A program made the translations under genes and the position numbers. A DNA stretch of 64,000 nt, from contig KE150450.1 in the NCBI GenBank assembly GCA_000411415.1, positions 1,190,932-1,254,931 of the forward strand, in the 5' to 3' direction. The DNA comes from Actinomyces sp. HPA0247. Its GTDB lineage: Bacteria; Actinomycetota; Actinomycetes; Actinomycetales; Actinomycetaceae. The notes beneath the pieces were generated by a model. That model made no database searches. It was not told the DNA's origin and saw only the letters and a list, made by a program, of their open reading frames with translations. Below are positions 17,356 to 26,482 of the stretch, one piece after another. Each line of letters starts with the position of its first letter. The stretch's first letter is position 1.

Positions 17356-18567
17356 CTACTTCCGGTGGTATGCGGGGCTGGTGCCCAGGTGTACCGGTGA
17401 TTTGATGAGGGGGTTTGAGATGGGGCCCTCATCCGTGCCACGGTACGTGTAGGCATCGCCCATGCGGTTGGTGCTGGGGTCGACGAGGCCGTCGCCGTAC
17501 TGTTGTACTTCCTCAACGGTGGGTGAGGACCCTCCCTGCTTTTGTGCGATGGGGTTCTCGTTGGGGTACTGCGAGGGATCGGTGTTCATCAGATCGCCGA
17601 GGCTGATCGCCCCGTAACCGGTCTTATCGTTCCACTGCTTATCGGGGTTCAGAGCCGTCTTGACCATAAGCTGGAGCAGCTGGTTGGCGGTGGCGTCAGG
17701 CCACTTCTGGCGTGCCAATGCCATCAATCCGGATGCGATTGCCGTCGAGACAGAGGTGCCCTTGGTCGTGTCGACCTTGCCGGTGTCAAATGCGCGAACG
17801 TTGACCGGGCCGCCCACTGCTGTGACTGTGACGCCTCGGCCCCACGAGGAGTAGTCGGAGGCGTAGCCGCCTTCGTTGTTTATTGCGGCGACGCCCACGA
17901 CACCCGACCACCAGCTCAGGTGCGAGTCGTTTTCATCTTGCCCCGTGTTGCCAGTGGAGGCCATGATGATGACGCCTTCGCTCATGGCGCGGGCGATCGC
18001 CCACTTCAGTTCGTCGCTGTGGTCATTGGAGCTCTGGGAGATCGAGATGATTTGCGCGCCGTCATCAATGGCCTGGTTAATGAGGATCGCGAAAGAATCC
18101 TGAATTTTACCGCCATCAGCGCATGTGCCCAGGTCGTCATCGTTGGAGGACGTCTGGTAGGTGTACAAGGTGGCGTCCGGAGCGACTCCATACTTTTGCG
18201 AGACGATGAGGGCAGCCATGTGGTTCGCATGGTACTTGCCTGCCTCGGACGACTTGATTGTGCAGCGGCTCTTGTCGGTGATGTTGGCGCCAGCCAGTTC
18301 AGGGTCGCTGAGCTCGACGGGGCCATCAATGAGGGCGATGGTCACGCCCTTACCCGTGTAGCCTTTCGTGTGCGCGGAGTCAAGATAGTAGTAGGAGACG
18401 TATTCCTGCGAGGTGATCTCGTCGGCATGCGCGGGGGTTGGCGCGAGGGCAAGGGCGCCGACGGCCAGGGCGAGGGCGCTAGCGGCTGTGGTCAGGGCGC
18501 GCGCGGCGCGCCCCGCTCTCCCCACGCAAGCGAGAGGAGAACGGGGTGCGGCTGGCGTGCGTGTCAT
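17356..18567 (-). CDS. Secreted S8 subtilisin-like protease, mini-mycosin 2 (cassette B, third)
   Basis: A 403-residue protein with a long twin-basic signal peptide ending near AHA (residue 48). Triad residues are D81 (IALIDGPVE), H113 and S272 (GTSVSTA). The His motif is unusual: the family HGT is HAN here (KYHANHMAAL), which could alter activity. Two cysteines in the mature domain (SRCTI and GTCADG) probably form a disulfide, as in its paralogues. It ends LGTSPAYHRK. It is the last gene of cassette B, four bases after the preceding protease gene. No C-terminal membrane helix. Confidence 0.86.
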   Translation of the reverse strand: MTRTPAAPRSPLACVGRAGRAARALTTAASALALAVGALALAPTPAHADEITSQEYVSYYYLDSAHTKGYTGKGVTIALIDGPVELSDPELAGANITDKSRCTIKSSEAGKYHANHMAALIVSQKYGVAPDATLYTYQTSSNDDDLGTCADGGKIQDSFAILINQAIDDGAQIISISQSSNDHSDELKWAIARAMSEGVIIMASTGNTGQDENDSHLSWWSGVVGVAAINNEGGYASDYSSWGRGVTVTAVGGPVNVRAFDTGKVDTTKGTSVSTAIASGLMALARQKWPDATANQLLQLMVKTALNPDKQWNDKTGYGAISLGDLMNTDPSQYPNENPIAQKQGGSSPTVEEVQQYGDGLVDPSTNRMGDAYTYRGTDEGPISNPLIKSPVHLGTSPAYHRK

Positions 18568-18571
18568 GGGG

Positions 18572-19804
18572 TTACTTTCGGTGGTATGCGGGGCTTGTGC
18601 CCAGGTGCGGTGTCTGGGTCAGGAATTCCGCGTGGATGTAGATGTCGTCCGTTCCTCGGTACACGTATGTATCGTCAAACGTGCCCAGCGGAGCGTCAGC
18701 ACGCCCGTCCCCGTAGTCGCGGATCATCTCAGCGGTGGGGTATGCGTCGTCGAGCTTTTGGCTCACGGGATTCTCATCAGGATACTGAGAGGGATCCGTA
18801 TTGATGAGCGCACCGGGGTTGACGGCTCCATAGCACGTGCGGTTGTTCCACGCATGCTGGGAGTTTGAACCGGTGTGTATAAGCAGCTGCAGGAGCTGAT
18901 TCGATGTTGCGTCAGGCCACTTTTGACGTGCCAACGCAAGAGATGCTGCGACGATGGGAGTTGCAATAGAGGTGCCGCTTGCATCGCTGATCTGTCCCTT
19001 ATCATAGTCACGGACTTTGATAGGACCTCCGAATGCAGCAGCGGTGACGCTGTCGCCGTAGGAGGAATAGTCTGATGCGAATGACCCATCCAGATTAATG
19101 GCGGAGACACCCACCGTACCGTTGCGGCTGGCATAGCTCCCGCCATCGTTATCAGTCGACGTATTGCCCATGCCGGTCACAACGATAATGCCTTGGTTGA
19201 TGGCACGGCTTAATGCGGCGTTCAGAGGAGCTTCGAACTGAGCATCGATCTGTCCCGCTGCGATGGAGATCGTGATGATCTGTGCTCCGTCGTTGATCGC
19301 AAAGTTGATCAGCGCCCCCAACTCATCAAGTGCAGTGCCAGTCTCAGGGTTGCAGTCCGCAGAGGGCTCCTGATCTCTGAAACTGGTTTGGTAGGAGTAC
19401 AACGTCGCGTCGGGCAGGAACCCATAATTCTTGGAAACCAGCAGGGAGGCGATTGCTGTCCCGTGTGTCTTCGATTCATTGTCGCTATTCACCGTGCAGC
19501 GGCTCTTGTCGGTGATGTTGGCACCAGCCAGTTCGGGTGCACTGGTGTCTACTGGCCCATCGATCATCGCGATGGTCACACCCTTACCCGTATAGCCCTT
19601 GGCACGCGCCTGATCAAGCTTGTAATACGAGAAATAATCCTGCGTCGTAATTGTGTCATCGGCATGTGCGGGGGCCGGTGCCACCACCAGTGCACCCACG
19701 CATAGTGCGAGGGCGCTTGCGGCTGTGGTGAGGGCGCGCGCGGCGCGCCCCGCCACGCCCGCAAACATGCGGGGGTGGCGGGGCGTGGCTGGCGTGCGTG
19801 TCAT
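18572..19804 (-). CDS. Secreted S8 subtilisin-like protease, mini-mycosin 3 (cassette B, second)
   Basis: The start was set at the ATG of MTRTPATPRHPR, as in its paralogues, giving 410 residues and rejecting an upstream extension to 20014. The signal peptide ends near AHA. The triad is D82 (IAMIDGPVD), H114 (KTHGTAIAS) and S279 (GTSIATP), with N214 in GMGN as the oxyanion residue. Of the array members this has the most canonical Ser motif. The C-terminus is LGTSPAYHRK. Junctions to both neighbouring protease genes are four bases, implying coupled translation. Confidence 0.88.
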   Translation of the reverse strand: MTRTPATPRHPRMFAGVAGRAARALTTAASALALCVGALVVAPAPAHADDTITTQDYFSYYKLDQARAKGYTGKGVTIAMIDGPVDTSAPELAGANITDKSRCTVNSDNESKTHGTAIASLLVSKNYGFLPDATLYSYQTSFRDQEPSADCNPETGTALDELGALINFAINDGAQIITISIAAGQIDAQFEAPLNAALSRAINQGIIVVTGMGNTSTDNDGGSYASRNGTVGVSAINLDGSFASDYSSYGDSVTAAAFGGPIKVRDYDKGQISDASGTSIATPIVAASLALARQKWPDATSNQLLQLLIHTGSNSQHAWNNRTCYGAVNPGALINTDPSQYPDENPVSQKLDDAYPTAEMIRDYGDGRADAPLGTFDDTYVYRGTDDIYIHAEFLTQTPHLGTSPAYHRK

Positions 19805-19808
19805 GGGG

Positions 19809-20987
19809 TCACTTCTGGTGGTAACGGGGGCTGGTCCCGATGTGCGGTACGTTGGATAGAACGGAGGAATATGCGATTGACTCGTCGAAGCCCCGGTAGA
19901 CGTACGAATCAGCCATGTTGACACCGAGAGGGCTGATAACTTCGTTTGCAAGGTCCAATCGCTCCTCGGGTGTGGGATGACTGTCTGTACCTTTGTCGGC
20001 CAGTGGATTCTCATCGGGATACTGTGAGGGATCTGTTCTCATCAAGGAAGCACCATCAATTGCCCCGTACCCGGTGTACTGATTCCAGTCGTGGTTGGGG
20101 TTGAGACTGTTCTTCACGAGAAGCTGGAGCAGCTGGTTGGCGCTCGCACTGGGCCATTTCTGCCGCGCCATAGCCATGAATCCAGCAGCGATTGCGGTAG
20201 CGTTGGACGTTCCCTGCGTGGTGGTGATGGCGCCGGTATCCACGTTACGTACGTTAATGGGGCCTCCGAAAGCCGCGGTCGTCACACCGGGGCCGTAGGA
20301 GGAGTAGGAAGCGAAGGACCGATCTGCATTAACTGCGGACACTCCCACGACGCCTGACCAGCGGCCCAAGCTCTCGGTGTCCTCTGCTCCGCTGTTTCCC
20401 GCGCCTGCGAGGATGATGACACCTTCATTCATGGCGCGGGCGACTGCCCACATGAGGCTTGGTGAACGATCTTCGCTGGTTGCGGAGATTGAAATGATTT
20501 GTGCGCCATCATCAATGGCTTGGTTGATGAGGATATCGAGGTTTGCTCGATAGCCTGTAGCTGTTTCGCAACCGGACGTATCGTCTGGACGCTGGCCAGC
20601 CTGATAAGTGTAGAGCGTTGCGTCAGGTGCGACACCGTATTTCTGGGAGACCAGAAGGGCAGCCATTTGATTGCCATGGTCCTTCTTGTCGCCCTTGGCG
20701 ATGATCGTGCAGCGGCTCTTGTCGGTGATGTTGGCACCAGCCAGTTCAGGGTCGCTGAGGTTAACGGGTTCATCGATGAGGGCAACGGTGACGCCTTTTC
20801 CGGTGTGCCCCTTCGCGCGCGCTTGATCAAGGTGGTAGTAGGAGACGTACTCCTGCGAGGTGATCTCGTCGGCGTGTGCGGGGGCCGGTGCCAGGGCAAG
20901 CGCACCCGCGCTCAACGCAAGAGCACAGGCAGCGGTGGTCAGGACTCGCGCAGGCTTGTGAGTGGTTACCACTGGCGTAGGTCCCAT
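19809..20987 (-). CDS. Secreted S8 subtilisin-like protease, mini-mycosin 4 (cassette B, first)
   Basis: A 392-residue product if the ATG inside the upstream gene is used; a GTG five codons later (20972) is an alternative. The first codons overlap the last 22 bases of the glycine-rich gene, so the N-terminus differs from the paralogues (MGPTPVVTTHKP). Triad: D72 (VALIDEPVN), H104 (KDHGNQMAA, HGN in place of HGT) and S261 (GTSNATA). A signal peptide and C-terminal GTSPRYHQK are present. It is the first protease after the glycine-rich substrate-like protein of cassette B. Confidence 0.85.
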   Translation of the reverse strand: MGPTPVVTTHKPARVLTTAACALALSAGALALAPAPAHADEITSQEYVSYYHLDQARAKGHTGKGVTVALIDEPVNLSDPELAGANITDKSRCTIIAKGDKKDHGNQMAALLVSQKYGVAPDATLYTYQAGQRPDDTSGCETATGYRANLDILINQAIDDGAQIISISATSEDRSPSLMWAVARAMNEGVIILAGAGNSGAEDTESLGRWSGVVGVSAVNADRSFASYSSYGPGVTTAAFGGPINVRNVDTGAITTTQGTSNATAIAAGFMAMARQKWPSASANQLLQLLVKNSLNPNHDWNQYTGYGAIDGASLMRTDPSQYPDENPLADKGTDSHPTPEERLDLANEVISPLGVNMADSYVYRGFDESIAYSSVLSNVPHIGTSPRYHQK

Positions 20988-22597
20988 CCGTCGTCTTCCC
21001 GCTTGACGGGAGCAATCGTGCGGTCCGTCCCATAGGTCTGAGACAAGGGATTGACATAACCGGCGGGCAGATCATCCTCATCATCGTCCACCGTGAAAGC
21101 CACATACTTACGCTTGCGGCCCTTCTTATCATCCTTGCCCATGCCAGCACCCGCGCCAGCGCCGCCCATGAAGCCGCCACCAGCACCAGCTCCACCACGA
21201 CCGGCAGCACCAGCCGCGCCAGCCGCGCCACTACCGCCTGCGCCGGTCGTGCCGGTCACGCCAGAGGCGCCCGCACCGGCCGCACCATTAGCGCCCGCCA
21301 TGGAGGCGGGGGGAGTGTAGGAACCAAAACCCGAACCCGAGTAGGACCCCACGCGCAGGTTCGAGGCTCCCATGGCGCCCGCAGAGCCCGTCGTGCCGGT
21401 AATACCACGCAGACCGGCCGCACCCAGGCCACCAGCAGAACCAGACGCTCCGCCAAAGCCCGAACCCATGCGAGCCGCACCGCCCAGGCCGCCAAAGCCC
21501 GAGCCCATGCGAGCCGCGCCGCGCATACCCAGCGCGCCCGCGCCCAACACGCCAGCCCCACCCAGACGACCAGCAGCCGCCGCTTCAGAGGCTGCGCCGC
21601 CGTTGAGGCGCCACAGCGGATGCTGCGCGTCCGCCGGAGGTGCAGGGGTATGTCCGCCTACGACGCCGTTGCGATACGTTGTACCGTTAACCCGCGTGTG
21701 CAGCAGGTCGGTGTCCATGAGGTCCTGCGGATCCGTGATCGGGTTCGTGCGCGATCCCAACTCACCGTAGGGCAACTCCTGCCGGGGGACGGCACCCGAG
21801 GCGATCACGCGGTTACGAGCCGCAGCCGCGTCGGCCTCGCTCCACCACGGCTTATCAAAGCCACCCGGATAACCCTCACCATTACGACCACCCTGACGGC
21901 CAAAACCGTTCTCCGGCGAATAACCCCCACCGCCACCATAGCCGTGGCCGCCACCACCCCCGGTATTACCGGTGCTGCCGCCGCCATGATTGCCTTGATC
22001 GGGATCCGCTGTTACTGTGGCGATGTCGACGTGCTTCCCCTTGCGTACGTCTGACATAGCGCCCGATAAGTCAGTGGTCCGATTGTTAATCGTGTCGAGG
22101 ATTCGTCGGCAGGAATCTTCACGCTGGGCATTCGCCTGAGCTTCGACACCCGCTACGTATGCTTCTCCTGTCGTAATACGCAAGGGGCCGAGTGCAACAC
22201 CCCCACCGGGCTTGGAGGATGGAACGAAGACATACTTGTCGTTGCGCATTGCTGCGGTCTCAGCGTCAAGAAGGCTATCGCTTATGCTTTGACCTTCTGA
22301 ATAGGCGTTGGCCATTGCATCGCGAGCTGCCGTGTACACGGTATGGCCGGATTCGTATTGCTGACGGTAGCTGTTGATTCGATCGATCGATGTGTCGACC
22401 CACTTGTCCATCGCTTCCGCAGCTTTACCCGTAAAGCCGTGGCTCTTCCGATACTCTTGAAGTCGCTTAACGGCGTCGTCAAAACCCTGGATAGTATTTT
22501 GATGCTCAGTCTCCCAGCGCTCGAGGTCACCGTTTGCCTTTGCGTGGTACAAAAAGGTCTTGAGCTTGTGATAGTACGGCGAAGACACCATGATCAA
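20966..22597 (-). CDS. WXG/PPE-like glycine-rich putative T7SS substrate (cassette B)
   Basis: A 543-residue protein without signal peptide. The first ~190 residues are helical and resemble a WXG/PPE-type four-helix domain, with GFTGKAAEAM at the WXG position. A His/Gly-rich linker, a middle region (PWWSEADAAAARNRV) and a long Gly/Ala/Ser-rich stretch follow. The tail is charged (KKGRKRKYVAFTVDDDEDD) and reminiscent of the RKYV tails of streptomycete PPE-like proteins (from memory). From the His/Gly linker on it is nearly identical to the cassette A copy, while the N-terminal helices differ. Export by the ESX machine is inferred from fold and context. Confidence 0.7.
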   Translation of the reverse strand: MIMVSSPYYHKLKTFLYHAKANGDLERWETEHQNTIQGFDDAVKRLQEYRKSHGFTGKAAEAMDKWVDTSIDRINSYRQQYESGHTVYTAARDAMANAYSEGQSISDSLLDAETAAMRNDKYVFVPSSKPGGGVALGPLRITTGEAYVAGVEAQANAQREDSCRRILDTINNRTTDLSGAMSDVRKGKHVDIATVTADPDQGNHGGGSTGNTGGGGGHGYGGGGGYSPENGFGRQGGRNGEGYPGGFDKPWWSEADAAAARNRVIASGAVPRQELPYGELGSRTNPITDPQDLMDTDLLHTRVNGTTYRNGVVGGHTPAPPADAQHPLWRLNGGAASEAAAAGRLGGAGVLGAGALGMRGAARMGSGFGGLGGAARMGSGFGGASGSAGGLGAAGLRGITGTTGSAGAMGASNLRVGSYSGSGFGSYTPPASMAGANGAAGAGASGVTGTTGAGGSGAAGAAGAAGRGGAGAGGGFMGGAGAGAGMGKDDKKGRKRKYVAFTVDDDEDDLPAGYVNPLSQTYGTDRTIAPVKREDDGWDLRQW

Positions 22598-22611
22598 AGC
22601 CTCTTTTTCTC

Positions 22612-23100
22612 TTAGTCGTCGTATTCAGTCGCAGCGCCGGTGTCGGAAGGAGCACCTGTAGCTCCCTGAGTAGCGGTCGAATTGGAAGCTGGTTTCACGT
22701 CTTTCTCAGTGACAGCATAGCCGCCGTCTTCGAGTGCCTTCTTGAGATTGTGGGAAGCTTCCGAGTCGGAGACCGTGTGAAGGGCATGCTTGACCTGACG
22801 GAATGAGTATTCTGCATCCCACTCGGCATCCTTGACTGCTTCCATCACTTGTTTGGTTTCCGTGATGAAAGTTGAGATGAGAGCGTTTTCTTCCTTGAGA
22901 ATCTTTGAGATATCGCTGAATAGGCCAGCTGTAGTCTGACGCATCGCTGCGGGACCCCGTTCACTTCCCCACGCGGTGAAGTCCTGAGCGGCGCTGAGCT
23001 TGTCCGCGTTTTCAGAAGAAGTCTTGACGGCGGCTTGTCCGTCCTCCGCATGCGGTATTGCCTCTTCCTGGGCCTTTTGGTGATATGCCAAATCTGCCAC
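22612..23100 (-). CDS. Small helical protein, likely partner of the glycine-rich protein (cassette B)
   Basis: A 162-residue, mostly alpha-helical acidic protein with no signal peptide or membrane segment. It includes FTAWGSERGPAAM (a WG turn between helices) and a low-complexity Thr/Ala/Gly tail ending in acidic residues. The gene lies 14 bp upstream of the glycine-rich substrate gene. Its cassette A counterpart occupies the same slot and keeps a similar (S/D)FWG/AWG...GP(A/V)AMR signature but is otherwise diverged. A co-secreted partner or chaperone is the simplest reading. No known family recognised. Confidence 0.6.
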   Translation of the reverse strand: MADLAYHQKAQEEAIPHAEDGQAAVKTSSENADKLSAAQDFTAWGSERGPAAMRQTTAGLFSDISKILKEENALISTFITETKQVMEAVKDAEWDAEYSFRQVKHALHTVSDSEASHNLKKALEDGGYAVTEKDVKPASNSTATQGATGAPSDTGAATEYDD

Positions 23101-23154
23101 GGTGTTCTCCTTGCGTTGATGGGTTGTTGCGAGGCGCTGGCTTGCGCCGGTTGC

Positions 23155-23700
23155 TTACTTGCCGACCTTGAAGCGGCGGACTAGAGGCTGGTCGGGTTGG
23201 TCGGGACCGTCGATCTTCATGGTCCATACGTAGACGAGGTCGGAGCCGCTGCCTTCAACGTCGATGGTCCACGAGGAGTAGTACTGGCAGTCCTGCTCGA
23301 CACACAGGTCGTAGGTATCTTGGCCGAGACGCCAGTAGTCCGTTGCAGACATGAGTCTGTAGACGGTGGAGTTCTTATCAACCGAAATGGTGCCGTTTTC
23401 GTCCAGTTTGAACTTCTGCTCGAAGATCCCATCGCTCTCGCCGATCAGCTGCGTGCCGACCACGTTGTTCAGGGCGGTGGCCTTCTCGAGGATTTCCTTC
23501 TTTTCGGAGCCGGAGGCGGAGTTGAGCTGGCTGATGAGGTCCTGCTTGATGCCTTCGGGGATGTTCTTCATCTTGCTGATGTCCGAGGAACTGGATCCTC
23601 CACCCCCGCCGGGCAGGCTGATACAGCCGGTCAGGCCGATGGCTGCCAGCACCAGGGACGAGGCCGCCGCGAGGGTGCGACGAGACGCGAGAGGGGACAT
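23155..23700 (-). CDS. Lipoprotein heading cassette B
   Basis: A 181-residue predicted lipoprotein: a type II signal peptide with lipobox LTGC (Cys at residue 26), then a Gly/Ser spacer. The mature part starts with a helical region (residues 40-85) followed by a beta-rich domain with two cysteines (LCVEQDCQYY) and ends RRFKVGK. The first ~86 residues are identical to the cassette A paralogue, while the C-terminal half is diverged. No family recognised. It is the first gene after the cassette promoter and is anchored on the outer face of the membrane. Confidence 0.75.
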   Translation of the reverse strand: MSPLASRRTLAAASSLVLAAIGLTGCISLPGGGGGSSSSDISKMKNIPEGIKQDLISQLNSASGSEKKEILEKATALNNVVGTQLIGESDGIFEQKFKLDENGTISVDKNSTVYRLMSATDYWRLGQDTYDLCVEQDCQYYSSWTIDVEGSGSDLVYVWTMKIDGPDQPDQPLVRRFKVGK

Positions 23701-23727
23701 ATTTTTCTCCTACTGTCAGACCGTCCC

Positions 23728-23758
23728 ATCATATGCGTTTCGCAGACCTCCGTGTCAA
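23728..23758 (-). promoter_or_regulatory. Promoter of cassette B
   Basis: Read on the minus strand: TTGACA (23753-23758), a 19-bp spacer, then TATGAT (23728-23733), 28 bp before the lipoprotein ATG. A conserved leader CTGACAGTAGGAGAAAAAT carries the AGGAG ribosome-binding site. The same hexamers, spacing and leader occur upstream of cassette A although the spacer sequence is different, which supports a real promoter. Confidence 0.7.
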
Positions 23759-23915
23759 CAAATGATCAGGTTAGTAGGGGCGTCTGCTTTGCCTTCCGTT
23801 GGAGTCGTACCGTTGACGCGCATGGACAGCGTTTGAGCTGTGATAGTGGAATTGCCTGTGCCTTGTGTGATGGGTTTTTGCCGGAGGGTCGGTTCTACTT
23901 CGCGGGGAGGCGAAA
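23759..23915. other. Intergenic DNA between cassette B promoter and the mini-mycosin remnant
   Basis: Within the 336-bp gap between the two cassettes, this stretch has no gene and lower GC than its surroundings. It shows no clear terminator hairpin. It may be the junction where the two cassette copies were joined. Confidence 0.4.
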
Positions 23916-24032
23916 TTACTGCATGGAGTTAAAAGTGAAGGGGTATGTCGCGTCCATGCTTCCACATGCGGCGCGCCCCGTTCTCCCCGCGAAAGCGAGA
24001 GGAGAACGGGGCGTGGCTGGCGTGTGTGTCAT
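23916..24032 (-). pseudogene. Truncated remnant of a seventh array mini-mycosin gene
   Basis: An ATG at 24032 lies four bases after the stop of the preceding protease gene, the same junction used throughout the array. It starts MTHTPATPRSPLAFAGR, clearly the signal-peptide start of a paralogue and closest to the gene at 17356-18567. Homology ends after GRAA (about 22 codons) and the frame closes at codon 39. The rest of the gene is missing, so a deletion or recombination event removed it. Confidence 0.8.
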
Positions 24033-24036
24033 GGGG

Positions 24037-25257
24037 TTACTTTCGGTGGTATGCGGGGCTGGTTCCGAGGTGGATGGTTAGTCCTTCGGTGGGGACGATG
24101 GCGATTTCGTCGTTGGTGCCCCGGTATACGTAGGAGGTGGGGAGGACATTCCTGGCGAGGTTGGGCGTGATAGTCCCATCTGTGAAGTCCTGGATTTCTT
24201 TGGCCGTGGGGGAGGAGCCACCCGGCTTGTCGATGATGGGGTTCTCGTCGGGGTATTGCGAGGGGTCCGTGTTGACCAGTGCGCCACCATCGATGGGACC
24301 ATAGCCTGTTTGTTGGTTCCAGTCGTGGTTTGGGTTCAGACCCGTGTGGACCAGGAGTTGGAGGATCTGGTTGGGGGTGGCGTCGGGCCACTTCTGGCGA
24401 GCGAGCGCCAGCATGCCGGCAACGAGAGCGGTGGAGTTTGAGGTGCCATCAGATTCTGCGGGGGCACCAGTATCCGCGTCTACGGTTCTGAAAGGTCCTC
24501 CGATGGCGGCAGTCACCACGCCATTACCCCATGATGAATAGGGTGCGAATGTGCCATCAGAGGTGATAGCGGAGACGCCCACGACTCCAGACCAGCGACT
24601 CAAGTGGGTGCTATTGTCGTCGCTGCTATTGTTGCCAGCGGAAGCAACGATGATGACTCCGCGTGAGACGGCATTGGCAATGGCCCACTTTACTTCGTCA
24701 GACTGATCCGACGCCCCCTGGGAAACGGAGATGATCTGGGCGCCATCCTCGATAGCCTGGTTGATGAGTTTACCGAACGTGTCTTGCTTCTCACCGCCGA
24801 GGGCACAGCTGCCCGCTGAGCGCGAGCTTGCGTTGGATAGCTGATAGGTGAGTAGCGTCGCGTCGGGGGCAACACCGGTGTAGGGAGACACGAGGATTGT
24901 TGCCATGTCGGTGCCGTGTCGTACTCCCGCTGGCGACGCCTCGATAGTGCAGCGGCTCTTGTCGGTGATGTTGGCGCCCGTGAGCTCGGCAACGTTGGTG
25001 TCGACGGGGCCATCAATCAGTGCGATGGTCACGCCCTTGCCCGTGTATCCCTTTTGGCGTGCAGCGTCAAGGTGATAGTAGGAGAAGTATCCCTGGGTAG
25101 TAATCGGGTCAGCTGCGTGCGCTGGGGCCGGTGCCAGGGCAAGCGCGCCGACGGCCAGGGCGAGGGCGCTTGCGGCTGTGGTCAGGGCGCGCGCGGCGCG
25201 CCCCGCCACGCCCGCGAACATGCGGGGGTGGCGGGGCGTGGCTGGCGTGCGTGTCAT
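24037..25257 (-). CDS. Secreted S8 subtilisin-like protease, mini-mycosin 5 (cassette A, third)
   Basis: A 406-residue secreted protease with signal peptide ending near AHA and triad D82 (IALIDGPVD), H114 (VRHGTDMAT) and S273 (GTSNSTA); N209 lies in SAGNN. Two mature-domain cysteines (SRCTI, GSCALGG) are kept. It ends LGTSPAYHRK. The protein is identical to the upstream neighbour at 25262-26482. Gene junctions are the array-type TAA-CCCC-ATG, with GAAAG from the preceding gene's last codons probably acting as ribosome-binding site. Confidence 0.88.
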   Translation of the reverse strand: MTRTPATPRHPRMFAGVAGRAARALTTAASALALAVGALALAPAPAHAADPITTQGYFSYYHLDAARQKGYTGKGVTIALIDGPVDTNVAELTGANITDKSRCTIEASPAGVRHGTDMATILVSPYTGVAPDATLLTYQLSNASSRSAGSCALGGEKQDTFGKLINQAIEDGAQIISVSQGASDQSDEVKWAIANAVSRGVIIVASAGNNSSDDNSTHLSRWSGVVGVSAITSDGTFAPYSSWGNGVVTAAIGGPFRTVDADTGAPAESDGTSNSTALVAGMLALARQKWPDATPNQILQLLVHTGLNPNHDWNQQTGYGPIDGGALVNTDPSQYPDENPIIDKPGGSSPTAKEIQDFTDGTITPNLARNVLPTSYVYRGTNDEIAIVPTEGLTIHLGTSPAYHRK

Positions 25258-25261
25258 GGGG

Positions 25262-26482
25262 TTACTTTCGGTGGTATGCGGGGCTGGTTCCGAGGTGGAT
25301 GGTTAGTCCTTCGGTGGGGACGATGGCGATTTCGTCGTTGGTGCCCCGGTATACGTAGGAGGTGGGGAGGACATTCCTGGCGAGGTTGGGCGTGATAGTC
25401 CCATCTGTGAAGTCCTGGATTTCTTTGGCCGTGGGGGAGGAGCCACCCGGCTTGTCGATGATGGGGTTCTCGTCGGGGTATTGCGAGGGGTCCGTGTTGA
25501 CCAGTGCGCCACCATCGATGGGACCATAGCCTGTTTGTTGGTTCCAGTCGTGGTTTGGGTTCAGACCCGTGTGGACCAGGAGTTGGAGGATCTGGTTGGG
25601 GGTGGCGTCGGGCCACTTCTGGCGAGCGAGCGCCAGCATGCCGGCAACGAGAGCGGTGGAGTTTGAGGTGCCATCAGATTCTGCGGGGGCACCAGTATCC
25701 GCGTCTACGGTTCTGAAAGGTCCTCCGATGGCGGCAGTCACCACGCCATTACCCCATGATGAATAGGGTGCGAATGTGCCATCAGAGGTGATAGCGGAGA
25801 CGCCCACGACTCCAGACCAGCGACTCAAGTGGGTGCTATTGTCGTCGCTGCTATTGTTGCCAGCGGAAGCAACGATGATGACTCCGCGTGAGACGGCATT
25901 GGCAATGGCCCACTTTACTTCGTCAGACTGATCCGACGCCCCCTGGGAAACGGAGATGATCTGGGCGCCATCCTCGATAGCCTGGTTGATGAGTTTACCG
26001 AACGTGTCTTGCTTCTCACCGCCGAGGGCACAGCTGCCCGCTGAGCGCGAGCTTGCGTTGGATAGCTGATAGGTGAGTAGCGTCGCGTCGGGGGCAACAC
26101 CGGTGTAGGGAGACACGAGGATTGTTGCCATGTCGGTGCCGTGTCGTACTCCCGCTGGCGACGCCTCGATAGTGCAGCGGCTCTTGTCGGTGATGTTGGC
26201 GCCCGTGAGCTCGGCAACGTTGGTGTCGACGGGGCCATCAATCAGTGCGATGGTCACGCCCTTGCCCGTGTATCCCTTTTGGCGTGCAGCGTCAAGGTGA
26301 TAGTAGGAGAAGTATCCCTGGGTAGTAATCGGGTCAGCTGCGTGCGCTGGGGCCGGTGCCAGGGCAAGCGCGCCGACGGCCAGGGCGAGGGCGCTTGCGG
26401 CTGTGGTCAGGGCGCGCGCGGCGCGCCCCGCCACGCCCGCGAACATGCGGGGGTGGCGGGGCGTGGCTGGCGTGCGTGTCAT
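25262..26482 (-). CDS. Secreted S8 subtilisin-like protease, mini-mycosin 6 (cassette A, second)
   Basis: Its product is residue-for-residue the same as that of the gene at 24037-25257 (406 residues; D82, H114, S273; signal peptide; GTSPAYHRK tail). It is the upstream copy of the 1225-bp tandem duplication. Having two identical genes in one transcript suggests either a dosage effect or an ongoing cycle of duplication and divergence. Confidence 0.88.
   Translation of the reverse strand: MTRTPATPRHPRMFAGVAGRAARALTTAASALALAVGALALAPAPAHAADPITTQGYFSYYHLDAARQKGYTGKGVTIALIDGPVDTNVAELTGANITDKSRCTIEASPAGVRHGTDMATILVSPYTGVAPDATLLTYQLSNASSRSAGSCALGGEKQDTFGKLINQAIEDGAQIISVSQGASDQSDEVKWAIANAVSRGVIIVASAGNNSSDDNSTHLSRWSGVVGVSAITSDGTFAPYSSWGNGVVTAAIGGPFRTVDADTGAPAESDGTSNSTALVAGMLALARQKWPDATPNQILQLLVHTGLNPNHDWNQQTGYGPIDGGALVNTDPSQYPDENPIIDKPGGSSPTAKEIQDFTDGTITPNLARNVLPTSYVYRGTNDEIAIVPTEGLTIHLGTSPAYHRK

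Noticed and set aside
18572-20014. 480-codon version of the second cassette B protease
   Set aside because: The extra 70 residues are out of character and overlap the upstream protease; the paralogous ATG at 19804 with the conserved junction is far more likely.
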